NCBI RefSeq assembly: GCF_003966715.1
Contig: NZ_AP018907.1
Location: 3,460,001 to 3,524,000 of the forward strand
Origin: Blastochloris tepida
GTDB lineage: Bacteria; Pseudomonadota; Alphaproteobacteria; Rhizobiales; Xanthobacteraceae
Reading direction: 5' to 3'
Length of the DNA stretch: 64,000 bases
Shown here: in pieces, positions 39,701 through 47,791 of the stretch
Position numbering within the stretch: the stretch's first letter is position 1
How the letters are laid out: every line of letters starts with the position of its first letter
Position numbers and translations under genes: made by a program
Notes under the pieces: model-generated
Told to the model about the DNA's origin: nothing
The model's input: the letters and a program-made list of their open reading frames with translations, nothing else
Database searches by the model: none

Positions 39701-40192
39701 CTGCAGATTCTGCCCGATATCGAGCCGGCCGGCCGCGCGTCGGCCGCCGCCGTCATCGCATCCCGCGCCGGCCTCGACGAGAGGGCCGCGGCGGCGCCGA
39801 TCGCCGACACGCTGGCGCTGATCGCCGATCCCCGGCTCGCCCGCCTGTTCGGCCCCGGCAGTCGCGCCGAGGTGCCGATCGCCGGCAGGGTGGCGCAGGC
39901 CGGCATGGCGGAGACGGTGAGCGGCCGCATCGACCGGCTGTGGATCGGCGACGACACGATTTTGTTTGCCGACTTCAAGACCGGCACAATGGTGCCGGAA
40001 AGCGCCGAGGCGGCGTCTCCCGCCCACCTCCGCCAGCTTGCGCTCTATCGCGCCTTGTTGGCGGATCTCTTTCCCGGCCGGCCGGTCGCCGGCTGGCTGG
40101 TGTTCACCGCCGGCCCCGCCGTCCTGCCGGTGCCGGACACGCTGCTGGAGGCGGCGCTGGCCCGCCTCGGCATCGCGCCGGGCCTGCCTTGA
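36767..40192 (+). CDS. addA: Double-strand-break repair helicase AddA
   Basis: The UvrD-type helicase/nuclease subunit of AddAB. Of 1,141 residues, Walker A is DANAGSGKTHVLARRV near 25-40, with LCLTYTKAAAANMANRV, the Walker B region VLVDEAQDTSAAQW near 405, SFRS(A)QPVLD, and VRVMTVHGAKGLEAPVVIL near 785. The C-terminal nuclease motif is SGRIDRLWIGDDTILFADFKTG near 1050-1070. The GTG at 36767 overlaps the addB stop (GTGA). The same frame is open about 860 codons further upstream inside addB; that is a GC-content artefact and is not part of the gene. Confidence 0.94.
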   Translation: MSGFVIPEKTRLDQTAASDPARSAWVDANAGSGKTHVLARRVVRLLLRGVPPGRLLCLTYTKAAAANMANRVLKDLAKFATAPDDELDRLIVETDGGVPGEARRARARRLFAEALETPGGLKVQTIHAFCDRVLHQFPFEAGVPAGFSVLDERQAGELLAEARARVMVEAAADVDGDLGRALESAIAAASDDGLKSALDEAVKNRHAIAEWLASAGGITGAVAQIAAALGLSPGDTVAAIEADMLASPLIARGDWPALAALFAAGGVKDQQLAGYLETAAAAENGDVALASYLRVFLTDKDEPRSDKVFPSKRIRDGHPAFAQALTAERDRLVALLDRRRAAVASERSAALLVLAAAVIARYETAKARRALLDFEDMVGRTRDLLHHVGASWVLYKLDRGIDHVLVDEAQDTSAAQWAIIQALAAEFFAGKGASERSRTVFAVGDAKQSIYGFQGAAPAMFGAMQRHFTRAAGESGLTAVRLDVSFRSAQPVLDAVDTVFANPAARAGLSIADDAALVHQSVRAGAPGVVELWPLLEPDTAAEAGEAWDLPLDAATEASPQVRLARNIAASVASWTGGARRKANGAPILPGDILILVRRRGVLFEAVLKALKDLGLPVAGADRLVLAEHIAVMDLMALGDALLTAHDDLALACVLKSPLFGFTDDELVPLANPRTGTLADALAASTDLKARDAAARLALWRDEARALRPFDFYARVLGRDGGRRAMLARLGPEAADPLDEFLGLALNDEAVGVPALAGFLARVRAAGAEIKRDMEVASAAVRVMTVHGAKGLEAPVVILADTVARPEGSKDPRLLPLARPGAPEGAPRPLLWVPVKAGEPVAAAAARAVVRAEAADEYRRLLYVALTRAADVLVVAGARGKAKQPDGCWHDLVTAALEHAATKEPADGWDGTVWRWSRWPQPEAPAAVAAASAPPARPDWLDRPAPMPPARPGRLSPSRRGPPQDEAAVARGLLVHRLLQILPDIEPAGRASAAAVIASRAGLDERAAAAPIADTLALIADPRLARLFGPGSRAEVPIAGRVAQAGMAETVSGRIDRLWIGDDTILFADFKTGTMVPESAEAASPAHLRQLALYRALLADLFPGRPVAGWLVFTAGPAVLPVPDTLLEAALARLGIAPGLP

Positions 40193-40257
40193 CGCTCTCC
40201 CGGCCGGTCCCTAGTTTCACGTAATCACTGCCCCGCCTTCGATTGAAAGGACCGATC

Positions 40258-40578
40258 ATGGCCGTCGCCAAGGTGACCGACGCGAGTTTCGACCAGGATG
40301 TGCTGCAGGCGACCGACGCCGTGCTCGTCGACTTCTGGGCGGAATGGTGCGGGCCGTGCCGGATGATCGCGCCGGTTCTCGACGAGATCGCCGCCGAGAT
40401 GGGCGGCAAGCTGCGGATCGTGAAGCTGAACGTCGACGAGAACCCGGCCACCGCCGCCAAATACGGCGTGATGTCGATCCCGACCTTGATGCTGTTCAAG
40501 AACGGCGAGCTCGCCTCGCGCCAGGTCGGCGCCGCGCCGAAGGCCAAGCTGGTGCAGTGGGTGCAGTCGGCGGTGTGA
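40258..40578 (+). CDS. trxA: Thioredoxin
   Basis: A 106-residue cytosolic thioredoxin that reduces protein disulfides. The active site is [16 protein letters not shown] (WCGPC near residues 30-34), with the cis-proline motif [11 protein letters not shown]. The ATG at 40258 follows AAAGGACC; the frame opens five codons earlier. It lies 65 bp after addA, the usual alphaproteobacterial neighbour, and ends the conserved block that starts with divL. A palindrome of the GTCGTCCCGGGCAAG...GACCCGGGACC type (about 40600-40640) follows and may terminate transcription. Confidence 0.96.
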   Translation: MAVAKVTDASFDQDVLQATDAVLVDFWAEWCGPCRMIAPVLDEIAAEMGGKLRIVKLNVDENPATAAKYGVMSIPTLMLFKNGELASRQVGAAPKAKLVQWVQSAV

Positions 40579-40667
40579 GCGGCGGCTGAGGCCCCGTCCC
40601 CGTCGTCCCGGGCAAGGGCCGCAGGCCCGCGACCCGGGACCGTTCGCCGGAAATGCAAGAAGTGTGT

Positions 40668-40744
40668 GGGCGGAATAGCGCAGCGCATTCCGCCCTTTTT
40701 TGCGGCATCGGCGGATCACGCCTTCGGCTGATCCGCCCTACGCG
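40668..40744. repeat. Double-hairpin repeat upstream of vapBC
   Basis: Two hairpins in series: GGGCGGAATAGCGCAGCGCATTCCGCCC, with a T-run, then GGCGGATCACGCCTTCGGCTGATCCGCC. A direct copy lies at 41707-41789 after the toxin gene. The first hairpin plus TTTTTT may terminate trxA transcription. Confidence 0.85.
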
Positions 40745-40840
40745 CTGGCAGCGCCGCCCCTTGGCAAGGCGCGAGAATTGCCTTGCCGCTGCCGGTAGCC
40801 TTGCGGCAAAATCTGGTCGTAATGACTAGAAAGTCGGGCC

Positions 40841-41188
40841 ATGACCCAGCCGGCAGGCTCCAAGCCTTCAACACGCTCCAAAACGTCCAGACGCTCCAAG
40901 ACCGGGGCCGGCGGCCGGACGCCGCCGCCCGCCGGCAACCGCTGGCGCCTTCAGGACGCGAAGGCCCGGCTGAGCGAGGTGGTGCGCGAGGCCCAGGAGC
41001 ATGGCCCGCAGCGGGTGACCCTGCACGGCCGCGACGCCGTGGTGGTGGTCAGCGCCGCCGAGTTCGACCGGATGCAGCGCCCCGTCACCGGCCATGACAT
41101 CGTTCGGGCTCTGCAGGCCTCGCCCCTCGCCGAAATCGAGTTCGAGCGGCTGTCGTTCGACGCCCCCGTCCGAGACGTCGAGCTGTGA
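40841..41188 (+). CDS. Phd/YefM-family antitoxin
   Basis: A 115-residue antitoxin paired with the PIN toxin that follows. The Phd/YefM DNA-binding and dimerisation part starts near residue 32: NRWRLQDAKARLSEVVREAQEHGPQRVTLHGRDAVVVVSAAEFDRM. The C-terminal tail (LAEIEFERLSFDAPVRDVEL) is the usual toxin-binding region. The first 30 residues are an extra Ser/Lys/Arg/Thr-rich tail (SKPSTRSKTSRRSKTG) coded by degenerate 15-bp repeats and absent from typical members. The true start could be later, but no other ATG precedes the domain. The toxin start overlaps its stop by four bases. Confidence 0.83.
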   Translation: MTQPAGSKPSTRSKTSRRSKTGAGGRTPPPAGNRWRLQDAKARLSEVVREAQEHGPQRVTLHGRDAVVVVSAAEFDRMQRPVTGHDIVRALQASPLAEIEFERLSFDAPVRDVEL

Positions 41189-41703
41189 GGGGCTGGCTGC
41201 TCGACACCAACGTCATTTCCGAGTTGCGAAAGGCGCGGGCCGATCCGGGCGTGCTGGCGTTCGTCGAAGCCCAGCCGGGCGAGCTTCTCTATGTGACCGA
41301 AATCACCTTCGGCGAAATCCGCTACGGCATCGAGCGGCTCGACGCCCCATCGCAGCGGACCGACCTCAATCTCTGGCTTGATCGCACCGTCCGGCCGCTG
41401 TTCGCCGGCCGCATCCTGCCGGTGTCCGAAGATGTCATCGTCCGCTGGAAGACGATGGTGGTCGACGGCCAGAAGCGCGGCCACACCTTCGGCCAGCCCG
41501 ATCTGTTCATCGCGGCGATCGCCGCCCTGGAGGATTTGGTCGTGGTGTCGCGCGACACCCTGCATTTTGTCGAAGCCGGGGTGCCGGTTTTCGATCCCTG
41601 GCGCGGCAAGCTCCATGCCGCCGGAAAGGTCCGTGCCCTGAAATCCCCGGTCAGGGCCGAGGATGTGGCCAAGATCCTCTCGGCAAGAGCGACTCGGCGA
41701 TAG
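41185..41703 (+). CDS. VapC-like PIN-domain ribonuclease toxin
   Basis: A 172-residue PIN-domain toxin. The first acidic residue lies in WLLDTNVISELRK, the second in TEITFGEIRYGIERL, and the third in GQPDLFIAAIAALEDLVVVSRDTLHF; these coordinate Mg2+ in known VapC RNases. The GTG start overlaps the antitoxin stop (GTGA), so translation is coupled. It is about 30 residues longer at the C-terminus (KLHAAGKVRALKSPVRAEDVAKIL) than minimal VapCs. It lies between trxA and lysK, and both flanks carry direct copies of the double-hairpin repeat, suggesting acquisition as a unit. Confidence 0.85.
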   Translation: MRGWLLDTNVISELRKARADPGVLAFVEAQPGELLYVTEITFGEIRYGIERLDAPSQRTDLNLWLDRTVRPLFAGRILPVSEDVIVRWKTMVVDGQKRGHTFGQPDLFIAAIAALEDLVVVSRDTLHFVEAGVPVFDPWRGKLHAAGKVRALKSPVRAEDVAKILSARATRR

Positions 41704-41706
41704 CAA

Positions 41707-41789
41707 GGGCGCAATAGCGAAGCGTATTGCGCCACCCTTGGGCACCGCCATCGGCGGATCACGCCTTCGGCTGATCCGCCCGACGCGTT
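41707..41789. repeat. Double-hairpin repeat downstream of vapBC
   Basis: GGGCGCAATAGCGAAGCGTATTGCGCC followed by GGCGGATCACGCCTTCGGCTGATCCGCC. It has the same orientation as the copy at 40668-40744; the second hairpin is identical. It lies between convergent vapC and lysK and may terminate both. Confidence 0.85.
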
Positions 41790-41826
41790 ACGGGTCGGCA
41801 CCGCGCATCGTGTCCCTCAAGGCCCC

Positions 41827-43479
41827 TCACGCCCCGTTCGCCAGCTCCCCCGCCAGCGCCTTGTCGATCAGCGCCACGGTCTCGGGCAGGCCGTAGATCG
41901 CCACGAACGAGCCGAAGCGCGGCCCCTTCTCCTGGCCGAGCAAAAGGCGGTAGATGGCGGCGAACCATTCCTGCGACACGCCGGGGCGCTCCGGCGTCGC
42001 GCCCTTGGCCTTGAGGTCGTGGTAGCGCGGGATGGCGCGGCCGATGTCGTAGACCTGCACCTGGATGTCCTCGGCCGGGGTGCCCGGCGGCAGCGCCGCC
42101 AGCGCGGCCCGCAGCGCCTCCAGCGCCGCCCGCTCCACCTCGTCGGCGACGGCGAACTTCTTCGCCGGCTTCACGAAGTCGTGGTAGTAGCGCACCGCGT
42201 AGCCGACCAGCTCGTCGAGCTTGGGGTGGGTGGCCGGCCCCGAGCCCGGCGCGTAGCGCTGGATGAAGCCCCACAGCACCGCCTTGTCCTCGGCGTGCGA
42301 CACGCTGGCCAGATTCAGCAGCATCGAGAACGAGATCGGCACGTCCATCTTCGGCGGAGTGCCGGAATGGATGTGCCACACCGGGTTGGCGAGCTTCGTC
42401 TTGTCGTCCTGGCCCGGATACTTGTCGAGGAAGGTCAGATAGTCGTCCACCGTCTTGGGGATGACGTCGAAATAGAGCCGTTTTGCCGCCTTCGGCTGCT
42501 GGAACATGTAGAGCGCCAGGCTCTCCGGGCTGGCATAGGTCAGCCACTCCTCAATGGTCAGGCCGTTGCCCTTGGACTTCGAGATCTTCTGGCCCTTCTC
42601 GTCGAGGAACAGCTCGTAATTGAACCCTTCCGGCGGCGTGCCGCCGAGCGCCCGGCAGATCTCGCCCGACAGCTTGACCGAGTCGATGAGGTCCTTGCCG
42701 GCCATCTCGTAGTCGATGCCGAACGCGGTCCAGCGCATCGCCCAGTCCGGCTTCCATTGCAGCTTGCAGTGGCCGCCGGTGACCGGCACCGTGACGCGTT
42801 CGCCCGTCTCGGGGTCGTCGTACGAGATGGTGCCGGCGGTCACGTCGCGCGCGACGATCGGCACCTGCAGCACCACATTGGTGCGCGGGCAGATCGGCAG
42901 GAACGGCGAATAGCTCTGCGCCCGCTCTTCGCGAAGCGAAGGCAGCATGATCGCCATCACCTGATCGAACCGCTCCAGCACGGTGAGCAGCGTCGCGTCG
43001 AAGCGGCCCGACGTGTAGCAGTCGGTGGCCGAGACGAACTCGTAGTCGAAGCCGAAGGCATCGAGGAACGCGCGCAGGCGCGCATTGTTGTGGGCGCCGA
43101 ACGAGGGGTGGGTGCCGAACGGGTCGGGCACCTGGGTCAGCGGCTTGCCGAGCGCGGTCGCCACCAGCTCCTTGTTCGGGATGTTGTCCGGCACCTTGCG
43201 CAGGCCGTCCATGTCGTCGGAGAAGGCGATCAGCCGGGTCGGCACCCGGTCGTCGGTGAGCACGCGGAAGGCGTGGCGCACCATGGTGGTGCGCGCCACC
43301 TCGCCGAAGGTGCCGATGTGCGGCAGGCCCGAGGGGCCGTAGCCGGTCTCGAACAGCACGGCCTCGCCGTCTGTCTTCGGCCGCCGCTTCAGCCGCTCGA
43401 CCACCTTGCGCGCCTCCTCGAACGGCCAGGCGGTGGCGGATTCGGCGAGCGCCTTCAGGGCGGCGGTGTCGATGGTCAT
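41827..43479 (-). CDS. lysK: Class I lysyl-tRNA synthetase
   Basis: Charges tRNA-Lys with lysine. This is the class I (archaeal-type) form also found in alphaproteobacteria, not the common class II LysS. Of 550 residues, the HIGH-type motif is [24 protein letters not shown] near 50, and the KMSKS-type loop is [16 protein letters not shown] near 290. [16 protein letters not shown] and [22 protein letters not shown] are class I LysRS signatures. ATG 43479 (MTIDTAALK) is preferred over the 19-codon upstream extension. It is the only synthetase in the window and is transcribed alone or with nothing obvious. Confidence 0.94.
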   Translation of the reverse strand: MTIDTAALKALAESATAWPFEEARKVVERLKRRPKTDGEAVLFETGYGPSGLPHIGTFGEVARTTMVRHAFRVLTDDRVPTRLIAFSDDMDGLRKVPDNIPNKELVATALGKPLTQVPDPFGTHPSFGAHNNARLRAFLDAFGFDYEFVSATDCYTSGRFDATLLTVLERFDQVMAIMLPSLREERAQSYSPFLPICPRTNVVLQVPIVARDVTAGTISYDDPETGERVTVPVTGGHCKLQWKPDWAMRWTAFGIDYEMAGKDLIDSVKLSGEICRALGGTPPEGFNYELFLDEKGQKISKSKGNGLTIEEWLTYASPESLALYMFQQPKAAKRLYFDVIPKTVDDYLTFLDKYPGQDDKTKLANPVWHIHSGTPPKMDVPISFSMLLNLASVSHAEDKAVLWGFIQRYAPGSGPATHPKLDELVGYAVRYYHDFVKPAKKFAVADEVERAALEALRAALAALPPGTPAEDIQVQVYDIGRAIPRYHDLKAKGATPERPGVSQEWFAAIYRLLLGQEKGPRFGSFVAIYGLPETVALIDKALAGELANGA

Positions 43480-43580
43480 GACAAATCTCGAATGATGGGG
43501 CGCGGCAGATAAACCGCGCTCTCCTTGAAGCGTCAATCAGGCCGGTGCCCGGGCGGGAACGCCGGAGCGGATGACCGCGC

Positions 43581-44483
43581 TCAGAAGAAGCCGATCGGGA
43601 AATAGCGGAGATAGAGGTCGGTATAGACCCCCCTCTCCCACAGCTTCTGCAGCGCCCAGTCGAAGGCGCGCCGCAGCGGCTCGTTGCCGGAGCGCACGGC
43701 AATGCCGACGCCCTCGCCGAAATAGCGGCTCTCCAGGAACGGCCCGCCGCGGAAGGCGCAGCAATTGGCCGAGTCGCTGCCATTGAGCCAGAACGCCAGC
43801 GCGATGCCGTCGCCGAACAGCAGATCGACCTGACGCGCCTTCAGCGCCTCCTTGGCGGCATCGAGCGTGGGGAAGGTCTTGAGGCTGGTCTCGGCGAAGA
43901 ACGCCCGCAGATAGGCCTCGTGCGCCGTGCCGGCCACCACCGCCACCGCGCGGCCGGTGATGGTCTCCGGCCGGATGTCCTTGAGGTCGAAATCGCTGCG
44001 GGCGACGAAGCGCGCCGGCGAGCGGTAGTAGCGGTCGGTGAAATCGGCCCGCGCCCGGGTCTGCGGGGTGATGGCGATCGAGGCGATCACCGCGTCGCCG
44101 CGGTTCTCGTTCAGCGCATCGAGCAGCGTGTCGAAGCGGCGCATCTGCACCGTGCAGGCGACCTTCAGCTCCTCGCAGATGGCGCGGGCGAGATCGACAT
44201 TGAAGCCGGTGGGATTTCCGTCCCCACCCTTGAAGTTGAACGGCGGATAGTCCTCCTCGGTGAGGAAGCGGATCAGCGCCAGACGCCCCAGCTCCGGCTT
44301 CTCCGGCCGGTGCTTGGGGTCCCAGAAGCTCGGCACGCGGACAGCGGGGTCCGCCGCAGCGGGCGGCGCCGCCGGCGCGGCCTGCACCGATGCCGCGAGC
44401 AGCGCCGCCGCAACCAGCCAGCCCGCGCGCATTCCTCGCATCGACATCGCGCCACGCGCTCCGCGTTTGTCCGCAGTTTTCAT
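43581..44483 (-). CDS. Periplasmic amino-acid-type solute-binding protein
   Basis: A 300-residue SBP family 3 protein with an N-terminal export signal (MRAGWLVAAALLAASVQAAPA). The mature domain shows IRFLTEEDYPPFNFKGGDGNPTGFNVDLARAICEELKVACTVQ, RRFDTLLDALNENRGDAVIASIAITPQTRARADFT and RAVAVVAGTAHEAYL, the standard pattern for ABC-transporter amino-acid binders. No permease or ATPase gene is adjacent, so it may be an orphan binder or act with a distant transporter. The start is uncertain: ATGs at 44483 and 44447 are both usable. The ligand is unknown. Confidence 0.8.
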   Translation of the reverse strand: MKTADKRGARGAMSMRGMRAGWLVAAALLAASVQAAPAAPPAAADPAVRVPSFWDPKHRPEKPELGRLALIRFLTEEDYPPFNFKGGDGNPTGFNVDLARAICEELKVACTVQMRRFDTLLDALNENRGDAVIASIAITPQTRARADFTDRYYRSPARFVARSDFDLKDIRPETITGRAVAVVAGTAHEAYLRAFFAETSLKTFPTLDAAKEALKARQVDLLFGDGIALAFWLNGSDSANCCAFRGGPFLESRYFGEGVGIAVRSGNEPLRRAFDWALQKLWERGVYTDLYLRYFPIGFF

Positions 44484-44534
44484 GGGCCGCACGCTTACAG
44501 ACGATTGTGGCGGGCGCAAGCGGGCGGGGACGCG

Positions 44535-46460
44535 GTGTCGGCGGAAAATTCCAGGGCGTGGCCTCGGCAGGCGCGGCTGGCCGGCCTGCCGGTGGAGCTC
44601 GTGCCGATGATCGGCACGCTGCCACTCGCCACCCTGTTCGATGCCGCGGACCGCGCCGAGCGGATCGGCGTCGGCGGCGATGAGGTGCTGGTTGCCGCCG
44701 GCATCATCGGCCGCGAGGCCTATCTGCGCCGGCTCGCCGCCTGGCTCGGCCTGCAATTCGCGGCACTCGACGGCGAGGACGACCGCCCCGGCGACCTGAT
44801 CCCGCCGCCGCAGGCGCTGGCGGCGGGGTTCGTGGCGCTCCGGCGCACGCCCTCGGGCCTTCTCATCGCCGCGGCGCCGCAGGGGCGGCGGATCCGCGAC
44901 CTCGTGCAACTGGCGCGCACGCTGCCCGCCACCGGCAACACCCTCCACCTGACCTCGCCCGAGCGGCTTGAGGCGTATGTGCTGCGGCACGCCGGGCGGC
45001 GGCTGGCCGAGGCCGCGGCCTTCGACCTCAAGCGGCGGGCGCCGGACCTGTCGGCGGCGGTGCGCCGCGGGCGGCGCCATCTGCCGGCGGCGATCGGCGG
45101 CGGGATCATTCTTGCCGCGCTGCTGGCGGCGGGTGCGGCCGGCGCGGTGACGCAGATCGTGCTGTCGTTCGTCTTTCTCGGCTGGATCGCCCTGCGCGTC
45201 CTGGCGCTGATGCACGCCGACAACGCCCGCCCGCCGCGCCTCACCTGTCCCGACAGCGACCTGCCGCGCTACACCATCGTCGTGCCGCTCTACCGCGAGG
45301 CGCCGATGGTGGCGCCGCTGCTCGCCGCCCTCGGCGCCCTCGACTATCCGCGCGAGAAGCTCGACATCCTGCTGGTGATCGAGGCCGACGACGCCGAGAC
45401 CCGGGCCGCGATCGAGAAGGCGGGGGCGGCGCCGCACGTCCGGGTGGTGGTGTCGCCGGCACCGGGCCCGCGCACCAAGCCCAAGGCGCTCAATGCCGCG
45501 CTGGCGTTCGCGCGCGGCGAGCATCTCGTGGTCTACGACGCCGAGGACCGGCCGGAGCCCGGCCAGTTGCGCCACGCCGTCGCGGCCTTCCGCGAAGGCG
45601 GGCCGGCGCTGGCCTGCGTGCAGGCGCGGCTCGCCATCGAGAATGCCCGCGACGGCTGGCTCACCCGTCTGTTTGCCGGCGAATATGCCGGCCAGTTCGA
45701 CGTGCTGCTGCCGATGGTGACCGCCCATCACCTGCCACTGCCGCTCGGCGGCACCTCGAACCATTTCCGGGCCGACGTGCTGCGCCGGGTCGGCGGCTGG
45801 GATGCCTTCAACGTCACCGAGGACGCCGATCTCGGCATCCGTCTGGCGCGGTTCGGCTGGCAGACCGGGCTGATCGCCTCGACCACCTGGGAGGAGGCGC
45901 CGCGCCGCCTGCCGGCCTGGCTCCGGCAGCGCACCCGCTGGTTCAAGGGCTGGATGCAGACCTGGCTGGTGCACATGCGCCGGCCGCGCCGGCTGCTCGG
46001 CGAGCTGGGCCTCACCGGCTTTCTCGCCTTTCAGCTGATGATCGGCGGCAGCGTGCTGTCGGCGCTGGTGCATCCGCTGTTCGTGCTGGTGCTGGCGCTG
46101 CACGCGGCCGAAGGGTTCGCCACCGCCAGCGGGGGCGTCGGCGTCCTGCTCGCCGGGCTCACCGTCGCCACGCTGACGTTCGGCTATCTCACCTCGGCGG
46201 CGCTGGCGCTGGCCGGTCTGGGGCGGCGGCGGCTTCTGTCCATCGGCTGGGTGGCCGCCACCATGCCGGTCTATTGGCTGCTGCTGTCGGCCGCGGCGTG
46301 GCGGGCGGCGTGGCAGCTCGCCGTCGATCCGTTCCACTGGGAGAAGACCGAGCACGGCCTCGCGCTGACCTCGGTGCGGCAGGCCGGCGCGCCCGAAGAT
46401 GAGCGCAAACGCGACGGGCGCCGGATCGGCGGCGACGTGTTGGCCGGAAAAGCCGGTTGA
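44535..46460 (+). CDS. Membrane glycosyltransferase family 2 with N-terminal GspE/MshE-like domain
   Basis: A 641-residue processive-type GT2 enzyme. Residues about 15-150 resemble the N-terminal domain of GspE/MshE ATPases (LPLATLFDAADRAERIGVGGDEVLVAAGIIGREAYLRRLAAWLGLQFAAL). Two membrane helices lie near 195-235. The GT domain follows: YTIVVPLYREAPM, DILLVIEADDAETR, VVYDAEDRPEPGQLRHAV with its D-x-D-type metal site, TEDADLGIRLARFGW, and RQRTRWFKGWMQTW (Q/RxxRW). Several C-terminal helices end the protein. Such proteins are linked to extracellular polysaccharide synthesis. The GTG at 44535 has GGGGA upstream. It is divergent from the solute-binding protein. Confidence 0.82.
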   Translation: MSAENSRAWPRQARLAGLPVELVPMIGTLPLATLFDAADRAERIGVGGDEVLVAAGIIGREAYLRRLAAWLGLQFAALDGEDDRPGDLIPPPQALAAGFVALRRTPSGLLIAAAPQGRRIRDLVQLARTLPATGNTLHLTSPERLEAYVLRHAGRRLAEAAAFDLKRRAPDLSAAVRRGRRHLPAAIGGGIILAALLAAGAAGAVTQIVLSFVFLGWIALRVLALMHADNARPPRLTCPDSDLPRYTIVVPLYREAPMVAPLLAALGALDYPREKLDILLVIEADDAETRAAIEKAGAAPHVRVVVSPAPGPRTKPKALNAALAFARGEHLVVYDAEDRPEPGQLRHAVAAFREGGPALACVQARLAIENARDGWLTRLFAGEYAGQFDVLLPMVTAHHLPLPLGGTSNHFRADVLRRVGGWDAFNVTEDADLGIRLARFGWQTGLIASTTWEEAPRRLPAWLRQRTRWFKGWMQTWLVHMRRPRRLLGELGLTGFLAFQLMIGGSVLSALVHPLFVLVLALHAAEGFATASGGVGVLLAGLTVATLTFGYLTSAALALAGLGRRRLLSIGWVAATMPVYWLLLSAAAWRAAWQLAVDPFHWEKTEHGLALTSVRQAGAPEDERKRDGRRIGGDVLAGKAG

Positions 46461-46463
46461 AGA

Positions 46464-47492
46464 TCACGCCTGCGCGGCGGCCCGGCCGTTGCGGCCGGCC
46501 ACGGACTCGACATTGCCGATGAACAGCTTCGCGCTCGCCTCCCAGCTGTGGGCCAAAGCGTAGTCGCGGCAGCGCTGGCGCGGGATGTCGAGTGCGGCGA
46601 GGCAGGCGCGCCGCAAATCCTCGTCGAGCACGCCGACCGGCGCGTCGCCGATGGCGTCGAGCGGGCCCGGCACCGGAAAGGCGGCGACCGGCGTCCCGGC
46701 CGCCAGCGCCTCCAGCATCACATTGCCGAACACGTCGGTGCGGCTCGGGAACACCAGCACGTCGGCGCAGGCATAGTGCGCCGCCAGCTCCTCGCCGTCC
46801 TTGGCGCCGACGAACCGCACCTCGGGATAGCGCCGCTCCAGCGCCGCGCGCGAGGGGCCGTCGCCCACCACCAGCTTCGAGCCCGGCAGATCGAGTTCGA
46901 GGAAGGCCTCGACGTTCTTCTCGACCGCGACGCGGCCGACATAGAGGAACACCGGCCGCTTCAGCCCGAGATCGACGCCGGGGCGCGGCCGGAACAGGTC
47001 GGCATCGACGCCGCGGGTCCAGCGCATGACATTGCGGAAGCCGCGCGCCCGCAGATCCTTCTCGAAGCTCGCCGTCACCACCATCACGCCCGCGCCGGCA
47101 TTGTGGAACCAGCGCAGCGCGGCATAGGTGAGGCCCTGCGGCACCGGCGCGCGGGCAGCGATGTATTCGGGAAACTTGGTGAGATAGCTGGTGGTGAACG
47201 GCCGCCCCGCCTCCAGGCAGGCGCCGCGGGCGAGGAAGCCGAGCGGACCTTCGGTGGTGACGTGCACATGGTCGGCACCCGAGTCGCGGATGCGCCGCGC
47301 CACCGCCGACGGCCGCGCCAGCGACAGCGGAATTTCCGGATAGAAGGGCAGCGGAACCGTGGAGAATTCCTGCGGGGTCAGGAACTCGAAGGTGACGCCC
47401 AACCGGGCTGCGGCGGCGCTGGTCTGCTGGAGGGCCCGAACGACGCCGTTGCGCTGCGGTTGCCACGCATCCGTCGCAACCAGGATCTTCAT
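46464..47492 (-). CDS. Glycosyltransferase family 4 (GT-B fold)
   Basis: A 342-residue GT-B glycosyltransferase with the N-terminal acceptor domain start ILVATDAWQPQRNGVVRALQQT and HVTTEGPLGFLARGA, and FTTSYLTKFPEY. The donor domain carries VFLYVGRVAVEKNVEAFLEL and the E-x7-E-type signature PSRTDVFGNVMLEALAAGTPVAAF. It resembles enzymes that add mannose or other hexoses to diacylglycerol or inositol lipids. ATG 47492 follows GAGGGACGG. It lies downstream of the LpxH-like phosphoesterase on the same strand, a pairing that recurs in Rhizobiales and suggests an envelope-lipid role. The sugar and acceptor are not known. Confidence 0.83.
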   Translation of the reverse strand: MKILVATDAWQPQRNGVVRALQQTSAAAARLGVTFEFLTPQEFSTVPLPFYPEIPLSLARPSAVARRIRDSGADHVHVTTEGPLGFLARGACLEAGRPFTTSYLTKFPEYIAARAPVPQGLTYAALRWFHNAGAGVMVVTASFEKDLRARGFRNVMRWTRGVDADLFRPRPGVDLGLKRPVFLYVGRVAVEKNVEAFLELDLPGSKLVVGDGPSRAALERRYPEVRFVGAKDGEELAAHYACADVLVFPSRTDVFGNVMLEALAAGTPVAAFPVPGPLDAIGDAPVGVLDEDLRRACLAALDIPRQRCRDYALAHSWEASAKLFIGNVESVAGRNGRAAAQA

Positions 47493-47663
47493 CGGGCCGT
47501 CCCTCGCATCCGACTCGTCGGCTCCGGTGTGGCTGACGCCGATGCCGTGGTCAACCCGATGCGCGTGCGTCATTCAAGTCCGCAGGAACCGCAAGCCGGT
47601 GCACGGAACCCGTCAGACGTGCCCACGCGGATCGCCACCGTGCACGGGCCTCTTTCGCTGGTG

Positions 47664-47790
47664 CAGCAGCCTGTCCGCTTCGTTCGCCGGCAAACCAGCG
47701 AACGTCGCGGGCAGGACACTGGCCTTTGTTTTCCGTGGCCTGCTTGTCCGCTTCGCTCGCTGGCAATCCAGCGAACGAAGCGGGCAGGGC
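47664..47790. repeat. Two tandem hairpins between phosphoesterase and glycosyltransferase genes
   Basis: Two direct, imperfect copies of a ~60-bp palindrome: GTCCGCTTCGTTCGCCGGCA...CCAGCGAACG and GTCCGCTTCGCTCGCTGGCA...CCAGCGAACG. They sit directly after the phosphoesterase stop codon. They could terminate or attenuate transcription into the glycosyltransferase gene. The rest of 47493-47663 shows no gene. Confidence 0.7.
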
Positions 47791-47791
47791 A

